Assembly: GCA_013141495.1 (NCBI GenBank)
Contig: JABFQV010000011.1
Location: 1 to 64,000 of the forward strand
Length of the DNA: 64,000 nt
Direction: 5' to 3'
DNA from: Methylotenera sp.
GTDB taxonomy: Bacteria > Pseudomonadota > Gammaproteobacteria > Burkholderiales > Methylophilaceae
Shown: positions 7,353-16,775 of the stretch, piece by piece
Numbering within the stretch: the stretch's first letter is position 1
Layout: every line of letters begins with the position of its first letter
Made by a program: the position numbers and the translations under genes
The notes under the pieces: model-generated
Databases searched by the model: none
The model's input: only the letters and a program-made list of their open reading frames with translations
What the model was told of the DNA's origin: nothing

Positions 7353-9833
7353 ATGACACTCAATAAATGGTTGCAGTATCTTTTTTTAACGTTTGTAGTT
7401 GGCGGCTTATCCATATTGGCATTGGTGGGTATCGCCGTAGCGCTTATTTACCCGGCACTGCCTTCGCTTGAGGCGCTAACAGATTATCACCCTAAACTGC
7501 CTTTGCGCGTTTACTCTGAAGATCGTTATTTAATCGGTGAGTTTGGCGAAGAGCGCCGCGCCTATATTAAAATTGAAGACGTGCCAAAGAATATGACGGA
7601 CGCTGTGCTCGCCATCGAAGACCGTCGCTTTTATCAGCATAGCGGTGTTGATGTTAAAGGAATATTGCGTGCAATTAAAAACAATGTAACCGGCGTAAGT
7701 CATGAGGGTGCCAGCACCATCACCATGCAAGTGGCTAAAAACTTTTTCACCCCGCCTAATGGTAAACGCACACTCATCACCAAAATCAATGAGGCGCTAC
7801 TCGCTATCAAGATTGAAAATAATTTAAGTAAAAATAAGATACTTGAGCTCTACATTAACCAAATTTATCTTGGGCAACGTTCTTACGGGTTTGCCGCTGC
7901 CTCTCAGGTATATTATGGCAAGCCGTTAGCCAAATTAAATTTAGCTGAATCTGCCTTATTAGCGGGCTTGCCCAAAGCGCCGTCTAGTTACAATCCATTT
8001 ACTAACCCTAAGCGAGCGCTTGTTCGCCAACGTGAGGTATTGCACGACATGTACCGCTTCGGCTTTATTAAAGAGCCAATCTATCAGGATGCGCTAAAAC
8101 AGCCGTTGCGCTTTAAAACTTCTAAACAGTCGCGTGATCTGGCTGCGGATTACGTGGCTGAAATTGTGCGAGACAATTTATATGCGCAATATCAAGAGGA
8201 TATCTACAGTAGCGGCTTGAATGTTTACACCACGATTCTCAAAGCGAATCAAGAAGCAGCAAACGCGGCAATAAGAGAAGGTGTTTTGGACTATGACATA
8301 CGCCACGGTTATCGTGGGCCTGAAAAAATACTAAGCATCGAAGCGCTTGGCAATGAGGACAAAACCAAAGCCATCAATGATGCATTAGATGATATTGATG
8401 TTTCTAATGGATTAGTTCCGGCAGTGATTACCGCTGTGTCGCAAAAATCTGTTCACGTACGTACCAAGAACGGGGATGACATTGAGGTCGCTGGCAAGGG
8501 TTTGGCATTGGTAGAAAAGGCGCTGAATGAAAAAGACCCAGCAAAACGTAAATTAAAGCCAGGTGCAATTATTCGTGTTTTTAAAAGCGCCTCAGCCAAA
8601 GACGACAATGGCTGGCGTATTGCTCAATTACCACAGGTAGAATCTGCGCTGGTGGCAATGGACCCTGAAACAGGCGCCATCCGCGCCTTGGTTGGCGGCT
8701 TTGATTTTAATCGCAATAAATTTAACCATGTGACACAGGCACGACGCCAGCCAGGCTCCAGTTTTAAGCCTTTTGTTTATTCTGCCGCGTTAGAAAAAGG
8801 ATTCACAGCCGCCACAATGGTTGAAGATGCACCGTTAAGTTTTTCTGCCGGAGAAACCGGCAATAAAGCTTGGTCGCCACAAAACTACGACAATAATTTT
8901 GATGGGCCTATCCGCTTAAGACAGGCGCTTATTAAATCTAAAAACATGGTGTCTATTCGTGTATTGCAGGCGATAGATCCTAACTATGCACAAGACTACA
9001 TTACCCGCTTTGGCTTTGCCGCAAAAGACCATCCGGCTTACCTCACTATGGCGCTTGGTGCCGGCTCTACCACGCCATGGCAAATGGCCACTGCTTACGC
9101 TGTTTTTGCAAATGGTGGTTATCGGGTCAAACCAAATTTAATTGCCAAAATTGTAGATCAAAACGGCAAGGTGATTTCAGAAACGAAGGTTATACGGGCA
9201 AAGGCCGGTGCGCCACGCGTGATTGATGCGCGTAACGCTTTTATCATGAATTCAATGATGCAGGATGTGATTAAACACGGCACTGCCATGAGGGCACTGC
9301 AACTCGGGCGTAGCGATATCGCGGGTAAAACCGGTACAACCAATGATTATTTTGATGCTTGGTTCGCCGGGTACAGTCCGAAGCAGGTTGCCATTACCTG
9401 GATAGGATTCGATAAACCTCGGCGCCTTGGCGGGAGTGAAACAGGCGGCTCGGCTGCATTGCCTATTTGGATTAAATACATGGCAACGGCATTAAAGAGC
9501 TTGCCAATGAGCGATTTTCCTGTGCCTGATGGTGTGATGTCATTAAGAATTGACCCGACCACCGGCATACGTGCCGATAATGATGAGAATGGTATTTACG
9601 AATACTTTTATCATGAAAATCCGCCGCCTGAAGTTGAAGTGCCTTTACCATCGATGCTGGAAGATGCAGAAGATTCTGTTGAATCGCCACTCAGCCAGGC
9701 GCAAAGGATGTTACAGCCCGATATCACTTTAAGCCCTAAACCTGGCAGCCCCAAACCGCCTGAACCCCAACCGCAAAAAGGAGTGCAAAAATCAACAACA
9801 AATCCTGCCGAGAAGTTTCTAAACCCGCATTAA
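7353..9833 (+). CDS. mrcA: Penicillin-binding protein 1A
   Basis: A bifunctional class A PBP that polymerises glycan strands and cross-links peptides at the periplasmic face. A membrane anchor (residues 10-33) is followed by the GT51 glycosyltransferase with catalytic AIEDRRFYQHSG and the IYLGQRSYG region. The transpeptidase domain has SxxK in PGSSFKPFVYSA, the SKN motif in IKSKNMVS and KTGT in AGKTGTTND. The C-terminus is Pro-rich. The length of 826 residues fits PBP1a. Its position divergent from pilM is common in proteobacteria. It converges on xth with only a 9-bp gap and no clear terminator. Confidence 0.97.
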   Translation: MTLNKWLQYLFLTFVVGGLSILALVGIAVALIYPALPSLEALTDYHPKLPLRVYSEDRYLIGEFGEERRAYIKIEDVPKNMTDAVLAIEDRRFYQHSGVDVKGILRAIKNNVTGVSHEGASTITMQVAKNFFTPPNGKRTLITKINEALLAIKIENNLSKNKILELYINQIYLGQRSYGFAAASQVYYGKPLAKLNLAESALLAGLPKAPSSYNPFTNPKRALVRQREVLHDMYRFGFIKEPIYQDALKQPLRFKTSKQSRDLAADYVAEIVRDNLYAQYQEDIYSSGLNVYTTILKANQEAANAAIREGVLDYDIRHGYRGPEKILSIEALGNEDKTKAINDALDDIDVSNGLVPAVITAVSQKSVHVRTKNGDDIEVAGKGLALVEKALNEKDPAKRKLKPGAIIRVFKSASAKDDNGWRIAQLPQVESALVAMDPETGAIRALVGGFDFNRNKFNHVTQARRQPGSSFKPFVYSAALEKGFTAATMVEDAPLSFSAGETGNKAWSPQNYDNNFDGPIRLRQALIKSKNMVSIRVLQAIDPNYAQDYITRFGFAAKDHPAYLTMALGAGSTTPWQMATAYAVFANGGYRVKPNLIAKIVDQNGKVISETKVIRAKAGAPRVIDARNAFIMNSMMQDVIKHGTAMRALQLGRSDIAGKTGTTNDYFDAWFAGYSPKQVAITWIGFDKPRRLGGSETGGSAALPIWIKYMATALKSLPMSDFPVPDGVMSLRIDPTTGIRADNDENGIYEYFYHENPPPEVEVPLPSMLEDAEDSVESPLSQAQRMLQPDITLSPKPGSPKPPEPQPQKGVQKSTTNPAEKFLNPH

Positions 9834-9842
9834 ACGATCAAA

Positions 9843-10619
9843 TCACGGGTTAGGTAAAATCAAGTCCAATACAACCGGCGTGTGATCTGAGGGGCGCTCC
9901 AGTTTACGCGGCGCCTTATCTATGTGTGCTGATTTGCAAAAGGCTTTAAGTGCGTTGCTCACTAATATATGATCGATGCGCATACCAAAATTACGCCTAA
10001 ATCCCATCATGCGGTAATCCCACCAACTAAAGCTTTTTTCCGGTTGCTCAAATAATCTAAAGCTATCATGTAAGCCTAATGCAATCAGTTTTTGAAAAGC
10101 ATCGCGCTCGGGCGGAGATACCAACACTTGACCTACCCACGCTGCCGGGTCATGGCAATCTCGATCTTCTGGCGCAATATTGTAGTCACCCAATATCAGT
10201 AGCTTAGGATGCGCTACCAGCTCTGTTTTAAGCCAATCTGCCAGCGCACTCAGCCAGCGCAGTTTGTATTGATATTTATCAGAATCCACTGCTTGGCCAT
10301 TTGGAACATAAGCACAAACAACGCGAATATCGCCGATATTCGCTGCGATGATGCGCTGTTGATCGTCATCAAAGTTGGGGATATTGCACTGAATGTCAGT
10401 CATCTCATGACGGCTTAAAATTGCCACGCCGTTGTAGGTTTTTTGCCCGATATGCACTGCCTGATAACCTGCCAGCTTAAATGCCTCGTAGGGAAACTTA
10501 CTGTCTTCCTGTTTGGTTTCTTGCAGGCAAAGCACATCTGGCTGATTGTCACGTAGCCAATCCAGCACATGCGGTAAGCGTACATTTAGAGAATTTACAT
10601 TCCAAGTGGCAAATTTCAC
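9843..10619 (-). CDS. xth: Exodeoxyribonuclease III (GTG start)
   Basis: An AP endonuclease and 3'-5' exonuclease of base-excision repair. The fold is exonuclease-endonuclease-phosphatase with WNVNSL at the N-terminus, the metal ligand in CLQETKQED, the catalytic GDYNIAPEDRD and the C-terminal SDHTPVVLD. Its 258 residues match the XthA family. It starts at GTG with AAGG 7 bases upstream and lies 9 bp after the prlC stop, so it may be read through from prlC. The paralogue ExoA cannot be excluded as the closer relative. Confidence 0.94.
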   Translation of the reverse strand: MKFATWNVNSLNVRLPHVLDWLRDNQPDVLCLQETKQEDSKFPYEAFKLAGYQAVHIGQKTYNGVAILSRHEMTDIQCNIPNFDDDQQRIIAANIGDIRVVCAYVPNGQAVDSDKYQYKLRWLSALADWLKTELVAHPKLLILGDYNIAPEDRDCHDPAAWVGQVLVSPPERDAFQKLIALGLHDSFRLFEQPEKSFSWWDYRMMGFRRNFGMRIDHILVSNALKAFCKSAHIDKAPRKLERPSDHTPVVLDLILPNP

Positions 10620-10628
10620 GGTTTTACC

Positions 10629-12671
10629 TTAAACCATGCCGTTATGGCGTAACAGTGCATCGATATTCGGCTCACGCCCACGGAATGCAGTGAATGACGC
10701 CATCGCTGTGCGTGAGCCGCCTTGCGCTAAAATCTCTTGCCAATAGCGTTGACCGGCTTCTCTTGATAGCACGCCGTCTTCCTCAAACATACTGTAGGCA
10801 TCGGCAGATAACACTTCTGCCCATTTGTAGCTGTAATAGCCAGCGGCATAGCCACCCGCAAAAACATGGGTAAAGTTATTTGGAAAGCGATTCCACTTTG
10901 GGGGGCGCACCACAGCCACTTCATCGCGTATTGATTCAATTAAATCTAATGCGGTGGCTGAGCTGTGTGGGTCAAACTCGCTATGCAGGCGAATATCAAA
11001 CAATGAAAATTCAATTTGACGCATGGTTTGCATGCCAGCCTGGAAGTTTTTGGCAGCAACCATTTTATCAAATAGCGTACGTGGTAATTGTGCGCCGGTT
11101 TCTACGTGGGCAGTCATATTACGTAACACTTCCCACTCCCAGCAAAAATTTTCCATGAATTGGCTAGGGAGCTCAACTGCATCCCATTCCACACCTTTGA
11201 TACCGGATACGCTGTAGTAATCAACCTCGGTTAGCATGTGATGCAGGCCGTGACCAAATTCGTGGAACATGGTGAGCACTTCATCGTGCGTAAACAGCGC
11301 TGGCTTGTCACCGACTGGCGCAGAAAAGTTACAGGTTAAATACGCCACAGGGGTGGTGAGTTCACCCGCTACTTTGCGACGGGTAATGGCTTCATCCATC
11401 CAGGCGCCGCCACGCTTATTGTTGCGTGCGTACAAATCCAGATAAAATTGACCGATTAATTTTCCGGCATGGTCTTTAATATCATAAAAACTTGCTGTTT
11501 CATGCCACACCGGCGCTTGGGTTTGGCTCACGTGGATGCCAAATATGGTTTCTACCACTTTGAATAAGCCTGCCAATACTTTACTTTCAGGGAAGTACTG
11601 CTTTACTTCCAAGTCAGAAAACGCATATTTTTCTTCACGTAGTTTCTCTGACACATAGGCGACATCCCACGCCTGCATGTCAGAAATGCCGAGTTTTGTT
11701 GCGTACTCATCAAGCTCCGTTTTATCTTTAAGGGCATAGGGTTTAGCGCGCTTAGCTAAATCTTGCAAAAAATCTTCAACATGCTGAGCGGATTCGGCCA
11801 TTTTAGTGGCGATTGAAAGTTCAGCATAGTTTTTAAAGCCTAGTAACTGTGCCGCCTCCAAGCGTAATTTGAGGATTTTCTCAATAATCGGCGTGTTATC
11901 CCACTCAGGCTTGCCAAACTCGGAGGCACGCGTGGCATAAGCGCGGTAAAGCGTTTCACGCAATGGGCGATTTTGGGCGTATTGCAACACAGGTAAATAT
12001 GAAGGAAAGTGCAGGGTGAATTTCCAACCGCTTTTACCATCAGTTTTTGCCGCATCCAATGCCGCCTGCAACACGTCTTCTGGAATCCCTTGCAAGGTAC
12101 CTGCATCTTCTACATACAGCGCGTATTCATTGGTTGTATCGAGTACGTTTTCTTCAAATTTGGATGAAAGTTTTGAGAGCTCTTCTTGAATAACTTTAAA
12201 GCGCGCTTTTTGCTCGGCAGGCAATTCAGCACCGCCTAGACGGAAATCACGCAATTCGTTTTCTATGATTTTTTTCTGCGCGAGGGTAAGGCCATTAAAC
12301 TCACCACTGGCGCGCAAGGCACGAAATTTGGCGTACAGCCGTTCATCCTGACCTAAATCTGCATAAAAATCAGTTAGTTTAGATAAGTTATCGTTATACG
12401 CCTCCCGTAACTCAGGGCTATTGACCACTGCATTCATGTGGCCGACTTGCGACCAGGCACGTGACAGTTTTTCTTCCATGTCTTCAAGTTTCTCGGCAAA
12501 ACTATCCCAGCTAACTGCGTTTTCACTGGTGGCGAGTGCGCTGACCGTGGCTCTAGCTTCATTGAGCAAATAATCAACCGCAGGGGAAACGTGCTCGGCT
12601 TTCACTTCGTTAAATTTAGGTAATCCAGAAAAATGTAATAACGGGTTGTTTTGTAATGCATTGATAGTCAC
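10629..12671 (-). CDS. prlC: Oligopeptidase A, M3 family (GTG start)
   Basis: A cytoplasmic zinc metallopeptidase that degrades short peptides, including cleaved signal peptides. The zinc motif is HEFGHGLHHML near residue 465, with the third ligand Glu in the downstream VEWDAVELPSQFMENF helix. The length of 680 residues matches PrlC/OpdA and there is no signal peptide. The start is GTG with AAGGA 9 bases upstream. It is separated from the DUF4870 gene by an intergenic region holding two hairpins, so it probably has its own promoter. Confidence 0.96.
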   Translation of the reverse strand: MTINALQNNPLLHFSGLPKFNEVKAEHVSPAVDYLLNEARATVSALATSENAVSWDSFAEKLEDMEEKLSRAWSQVGHMNAVVNSPELREAYNDNLSKLTDFYADLGQDERLYAKFRALRASGEFNGLTLAQKKIIENELRDFRLGGAELPAEQKARFKVIQEELSKLSSKFEENVLDTTNEYALYVEDAGTLQGIPEDVLQAALDAAKTDGKSGWKFTLHFPSYLPVLQYAQNRPLRETLYRAYATRASEFGKPEWDNTPIIEKILKLRLEAAQLLGFKNYAELSIATKMAESAQHVEDFLQDLAKRAKPYALKDKTELDEYATKLGISDMQAWDVAYVSEKLREEKYAFSDLEVKQYFPESKVLAGLFKVVETIFGIHVSQTQAPVWHETASFYDIKDHAGKLIGQFYLDLYARNNKRGGAWMDEAITRRKVAGELTTPVAYLTCNFSAPVGDKPALFTHDEVLTMFHEFGHGLHHMLTEVDYYSVSGIKGVEWDAVELPSQFMENFCWEWEVLRNMTAHVETGAQLPRTLFDKMVAAKNFQAGMQTMRQIEFSLFDIRLHSEFDPHSSATALDLIESIRDEVAVVRPPKWNRFPNNFTHVFAGGYAAGYYSYKWAEVLSADAYSMFEEDGVLSREAGQRYWQEILAQGGSRTAMASFTAFRGREPNIDALLRHNGMV

Positions 12672-12757
12672 AGCTGTAAATCCTTAAGTTATTTTTGTTG
12701 GAGAGCTTTGCACGAAATTAAAAATAGTGCTATTTTTTAACAAAAAAATCAAACCCC

Positions 12758-12830
12758 GTCATTCTGAGTGTAGCGAAGAATCCATGCAACTCATTGATGA
12801 TACTGGATTCTTCGCTACACTCAGAATGAC
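12758..12830. repeat. Perfect 26-bp inverted repeat (CATTCTGAGTGTAGCGAAGAATC type)
   Basis: The arms at 12758-12783 and 12805-12830 are perfectly complementary over 26 bp around a 21-base spacer, with GTCATTCTGAG at the outer ends and GAAGAATCC inside. Repeats of this look are scattered in many bacterial genomes. It lies in the gap between the DUF4870 gene and prlC, so it would form a stable hairpin in a read-through transcript. Confidence 0.8.
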
Positions 12831-12845
12831 AGAATTAACGTATTT

Positions 12846-12881
12846 AGCAGCACTTGCCAGTTTACTGGCTTTAGTGCTGCT
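12846..12881. terminator. Nested hairpin, terminator-like, after the DUF4870 gene
   Basis: The outer stem AGCAGCACT/AGTGCTGCT encloses an inner GCCAG/CTGGC stem. It lies about 50 bp past the DUF4870 stop. There is no clear U-run on either side, so termination is only a suggestion. Confidence 0.4.
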
Positions 12882-12928
12882 TATCAGTTTATTCTGATCG
12901 GAGTACCCTTGTGATGCAAAACTCTCTA

Positions 12929-13285
12929 TTAGTTAATCAAACGTAAAGTGAGCGGATAGCGATAATTTTCACCCTTGCTAGTAGAGATGGCGGCAATAAT
13001 GCAGAAAACAATGTTAATCACCCAAATAATAAATATGAATAAAAAGCCAATTAATATAAACACTAAAACACCCGCAACAAATTGCGCCAGCAGCACGGTA
13101 ATTTGAAAATTTAAAGCTTCTTTGGCTTGATCTGCGATGTAAGCGCTGTCGTCTTTTTTGAGAATCCAAACAATCAAGGCCGGTATCAATGAAAACAACA
13201 CGCCGCATAAGTGGGTGATGGTGGCGATATTTTTATCATCGCTACTGGGCGTGACTATCATTTGATTATTGGTTTCAGTCGTCAT
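12929..13285 (-). CDS. DUF4870 family membrane protein
   Basis: A small inner-membrane protein of unknown role. A polar N-terminus (MTTETNNQMIV) is followed by three hydrophobic segments: ATITHLCGVLFSLIPALIVWIL, FQITVLLAQFVAGVLVFILIG and FIFIIWVINIVFCIIAAI. The motif ADQAKEALNFQ before the second segment is characteristic of DUF4870. I chose the ATG at 13285, which gives 118 residues, because the ORF-track start 20 codons earlier runs into the ptsI stop. It follows ptsI by 25 bp, so it may be transcribed with the PTS genes, though nothing ties its function to them. Confidence 0.85.
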   Translation of the reverse strand: MTTETNNQMIVTPSSDDKNIATITHLCGVLFSLIPALIVWILKKDDSAYIADQAKEALNFQITVLLAQFVAGVLVFILIGFLFIFIIWVINIVFCIIAAISTSKGENYRYPLTLRLIN

Positions 13286-13310
13286 GGGGTTGCTTTCAAA
13301 ATAGTCTGAT

Positions 13311-15059
13311 TTACAGTTGATTAAACTTAGCCACAAGTGGTTCAATTTTTTCTATGTCGGTTAACCCAAGCACTTTACGCGCCTGCGTATCTAGCGTGTC
13401 TAATTGGCTGTGTAAAACCTGCTGTTTAATACTAAGAATATGCGAAGGGTGCATAGAAAACTGTCGTAAGCCCATACCGATGAGGAGCTTAGTCAGCTTG
13501 GCATCCCCTGCCATTTCACCACATATCGACACTGGTTTTTCGAGCTTGGCGCTGGCTTTAATCGTTATCGAAATCAATTTCAGCACGGAGGGATGCAATG
13601 GATTATACAAATGTGCAACGGCATCATCCGTACGATCAATCGCCAGAGTATATTGAATTAAATCGTTAGTACCAATGGATAAAAAGTCTAGCTCATTGGC
13701 AAAGGCTTCAGCATTGATGGCGGCAGCAGGGATTTCTATCATACCGCCCAGCGCAATATTTTCATCAAACAGCATGTTGTCTTTACGTAAACTTTGTTTA
13801 GCGCGTTCTAATAGCAATTTAGTTTGGCGTAACTCTGCCAGCGTACACAGCATGGGGATTAAAATTTTAACATTGCCAAAATGCGAGGCGCGTAATAAAG
13901 CCCGCAACTGTGTATGAAAAATCTGCGGCTCCGCTAAACATAAACGAATAGCACGTAAGCCTAACGCTGGATTAGCGCAGTTCACCACGCTATCGGGGTT
14001 CATTTGCTTATCTGCGCCTAAATCCAAGGTGCGAATAGTGACTGGCGCGCCCTTCATGGCCTGTGCTACGGCCTTATAAGCTAGAAACTGCTCTTCTTCA
14101 TCGGGCATATCACGCCGATTCATAAATAAGAATTCGGTACGGTATAAGCCCACGCCCGTAGCCCCGGCTGCTCTGGCTGCAGCAACGTCTTCAGGCACTT
14201 CAATATTGGCAAACAGCTCAATAACCGTGCCATCTATCGTGATGGCTTTGGTGGCTTTAATGCGCTGCAGCTTTTGTTGCTCAAGCTCCCACTGCTCCTG
14301 ACGCAACTTGTATTCTGCCAAAATCTCTTTGGACGGGCTAACAATGACAACACCTAAGTCGCCATCCACAATAATCAACTCACCATCATTGATTAAATCG
14401 CGCGCACGCTGTAACGCAACAATAGAGGGGATATTAAGGCTACGCGCCAGAATAGCCGTGTGTGAGGTTGCGCCGCCTACATCGGTAATAAATGCGGCAA
14501 ACTGATGCTGCTTGAATTGAATGGCATCGGCCGGTGAAATGTCGTGCGCGACTAGAATAAGTTTGCGTTCCTGATGTAGAACACTAGCCTGCTGCGCTGA
14601 AGTTAATTGGTTTTGATGCCCCAATAATACTTTGATAATACGCTCAACCACTTGAATGACATCTTGCTTACGCTCACGCAGATACTCATCTTCAATTTGC
14701 TCAAATTGCTCAACAATGTCGTCCATTTGCAGTTTGATCGCCCACTCGGCATTGCATTGTTCATTTTTGATAATATCTTTAGGTATTTCTGATAAAGACT
14801 TATCTTCTAGCATCATCAAATGTGTGCCAATAAATGCGCTTATTTCAGCGGGTGCATTTTTACGCAAACTGCTGTTAATTTGCTCCAAGTCAGCCTTAAC
14901 GGTGGCAACTGCATCACTAAAACGTTTAATTTCATCATCAATTAAATGCGCAGGCAATTGGTAATGCACGACTTCTAACAGTGCGTTAGAAACCAAATGC
15001 GCTTGCCCAATAGCAACGCCGCTAGAAACCCCTACGCCGTGAATACTAAAGCTGGTCAT
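13311..15059 (-). CDS. ptsI: PTS enzyme I (phosphoenolpyruvate-protein phosphotransferase)
   Basis: Transfers phosphate from PEP to HPr. The phosphorylated histidine is His200 in GGATSHTAILARS. The C-terminal PEP-binding barrel carries GVGLYRTEFLFM, RTLDLGADK, LSIGTNDLIQY and the catalytic Cys in SICGEMAGD. The length of 582 residues is that of the sugar-type EI without an N-terminal GAF domain, so it is not PtsP. It lies 23 bp downstream of ptsH. No PTS permease is encoded in the window, which suggests a regulatory phosphorelay ending at the EIIA and HPr kinase. Confidence 0.97.
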   Translation of the reverse strand: MTSFSIHGVGVSSGVAIGQAHLVSNALLEVVHYQLPAHLIDDEIKRFSDAVATVKADLEQINSSLRKNAPAEISAFIGTHLMMLEDKSLSEIPKDIIKNEQCNAEWAIKLQMDDIVEQFEQIEDEYLRERKQDVIQVVERIIKVLLGHQNQLTSAQQASVLHQERKLILVAHDISPADAIQFKQHQFAAFITDVGGATSHTAILARSLNIPSIVALQRARDLINDGELIIVDGDLGVVIVSPSKEILAEYKLRQEQWELEQQKLQRIKATKAITIDGTVIELFANIEVPEDVAAARAAGATGVGLYRTEFLFMNRRDMPDEEEQFLAYKAVAQAMKGAPVTIRTLDLGADKQMNPDSVVNCANPALGLRAIRLCLAEPQIFHTQLRALLRASHFGNVKILIPMLCTLAELRQTKLLLERAKQSLRKDNMLFDENIALGGMIEIPAAAINAEAFANELDFLSIGTNDLIQYTLAIDRTDDAVAHLYNPLHPSVLKLISITIKASAKLEKPVSICGEMAGDAKLTKLLIGMGLRQFSMHPSHILSIKQQVLHSQLDTLDTQARKVLGLTDIEKIEPLVAKFNQL

Positions 15060-15082
15060 TTTAAATTTTCACTCATGAGGGA

Positions 15083-15352
15083 TTACTCACCCTCGCCAAA
15101 GTAACCGGCAATCAATGCCGTTAGTGCATCCATTGCCGCCGCTTCATCAGCCCCATTTGCCTCTAAGGTGATTACAGCGCCTTTAGCCGCCGCTAACATC
15201 ATTACCCCCATAATGCTTTTAGCGTTCACACGCCGACCATTACGCGTAATCCATATCTCACTGGAAAATTTACTAGCCGTTTGCGTAAGCTTGGTGGAGG
15301 CGCGCGCGTGCAACCCCAATTTATTGATAATTTCTAGTTCTTTGCTAATCAT
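15083..15352 (-). CDS. ptsH: Phosphocarrier protein HPr
   Basis: The phosphocarrier between enzyme I and EIIA. The active histidine is His15 in KLGLHARAST, and the regulatory serine is Ser46 in AKSIMGVMML, the site expected for the HPr kinase encoded nearby. The length of 89 residues is normal. It lies between the EIIA gene and ptsI on the same strand. Confidence 0.97.
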   Translation of the reverse strand: MISKELEIINKLGLHARASTKLTQTASKFSSEIWITRNGRRVNAKSIMGVMMLAAAKGAVITLEANGADEAAAMDALTALIAGYFGEGE

Positions 15353-15412
15353 TTAGATTTAACCCAGTCATTTATAGTTAACCCAGTTACCGAACTGACA
15401 ACCGCCCTTATT

Positions 15413-15823
15413 TCACGCCTCATACCTGTCGCAATGATCCTGGTCAAAATGCACCACGCCTTCGCGCCCGCCACTCACCGCTTTTTCTACTAACGCCAGC
15501 AGCGACTCATGCCGATAGGTCATGGTGCGCACGATCATGGGCATATTTACACCGGCAACGCCCTCTACCACACCTGGTTTTAATAGTTTACTAACAATGT
15601 TGCAAGGGGTTGCGCCATACATGTCTGAAAGCACTAAAACGCCCTCTCCACTATTAAGCTCAGCCACCAAAGCTTCTGCCTTTGGCAAGATAACGCCGGG
15701 GTCATCTTGAGTGTTCACGCCAATAAAAGCCACCTGCCTAGGTGTATTGCCTATGACATGCTTTGCGCAATTCATCAAGCTCTCGCCTAAACCGCCGTGT
15801 GCGATGATTAAAATTCCGATCAT
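15413..15823 (-). CDS. PTS EIIA component, mannose family
   Basis: A phosphoacceptor of the PTS with the EIIA-Man fold. The phosphorylated histidine is probably His9 in IIAHGGLGESL, followed by the SDMYGATPCNI segment near residue 85. At 136 residues it is a stand-alone A domain with no fused B domain. It sits between rapZ and ptsH. Since no IIB, IIC or IID gene is present here, it is likely a regulatory EIIA, as in other betaproteobacteria with hprK-ptsHI clusters. Confidence 0.9.
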   Translation of the reverse strand: MIGILIIAHGGLGESLMNCAKHVIGNTPRQVAFIGVNTQDDPGVILPKAEALVAELNSGEGVLVLSDMYGATPCNIVSKLLKPGVVEGVAGVNMPMIVRTMTYRHESLLALVEKAVSGGREGVVHFDQDHCDRYEA

Positions 15824-15902
15824 TATTTTCTCTACTTTAAAAAACTTAAATACTAGTTAAATACCCGTCACCAATGCCGCAATACTACTTTTGATATACC
15901 CT

Positions 15903-16769
15903 TTATTTTAATTCCCGGTGTCGAGTCAATACCTCTTGTTGCGATCTAAAGTATTGGCTTAGCTGCTCAACAAAATAGACCGAGCGATGTTGCCCGCCAG
16001 TACAGCCAATGGCTACCGTGACGTAGCTACGATTATCCATCACAAAACAAGGTAGCCATTTTTCTACATAATGACGGATATCGGTAAGCATTTCACTGAC
16101 AATGGCATGGTCTTGCAAAAAAGCCTTTACCGGTGCATCACGCCCGGTGAGATCACGTAATAGGGGGTCATAATGCGGGTTTGGCAAGCAGCGGACATCA
16201 AACACAAAGTCAGCATCAAGCGGGATGCCATGCTTAAATCCAAAAGAGGTAAATAACAACGTTAGGCCGTTGTGCTCGCTTGCAACCACGTCTTTTACCC
16301 AACCACGCAAGGTGTTGGCGCTGAGGTAGCTAGTATCAATCACATGCCCTAAACTGCCCAAACCACTTAACAGCTCACGTTCAGAGGCTATACTTTCAGC
16401 AAGCGTGGTTGAATCTTTACTTAAAGGATGTTTACGTCGTGTTTCACTGAATCTTTTTACCAAGGTTTCAACATTGGATTCAAGAAACAATACTTTGGTA
16501 TCAATATGCTGAATTTTTAACTGCGCAATATGGGCTGGCAAGGTCTCAATTGCAGCGGTGCGGCTATCAATGCTAATTGCCACGCGATCATGGTTCTCGG
16601 TATTTAGCTGTGTAGCACCCTGATTTTTTGATTGCAAATGGTCTGCAATCTGCGGCAGCATCGTGGCCGGCAAATTATCAATACAATAGTAGCCGCTATC
16701 TTCAAGCGCCCGTAACGCGATACTTTTACCTGAGCCTGAAAGGCCCGTGACAATCACTAATTGTTTCAT
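15903..16769 (-). CDS. rapZ: RNase adapter protein / nucleotide-binding protein RapZ
   Basis: A P-loop protein that in E. coli guides RNase E to the GlmZ small RNA and so tunes amino-sugar synthesis. Whether GlmZ exists here is unknown. The Walker A motif is GLSGSGKS at residues 9-16. The conserved VFDVRCLPNPHY segment near residue 190 and the CTGGQHRSV loop near 256 define the family. The length of 288 residues is typical. It follows hprK by 6 bp and is almost certainly co-transcribed with it. Confidence 0.96.
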   Translation of the reverse strand: MKQLVIVTGLSGSGKSIALRALEDSGYYCIDNLPATMLPQIADHLQSKNQGATQLNTENHDRVAISIDSRTAAIETLPAHIAQLKIQHIDTKVLFLESNVETLVKRFSETRRKHPLSKDSTTLAESIASERELLSGLGSLGHVIDTSYLSANTLRGWVKDVVASEHNGLTLLFTSFGFKHGIPLDADFVFDVRCLPNPHYDPLLRDLTGRDAPVKAFLQDHAIVSEMLTDIRHYVEKWLPCFVMDNRSYVTVAIGCTGGQHRSVYFVEQLSQYFRSQQEVLTRHRELK

Positions 16770-16775
16770 GTTGAA

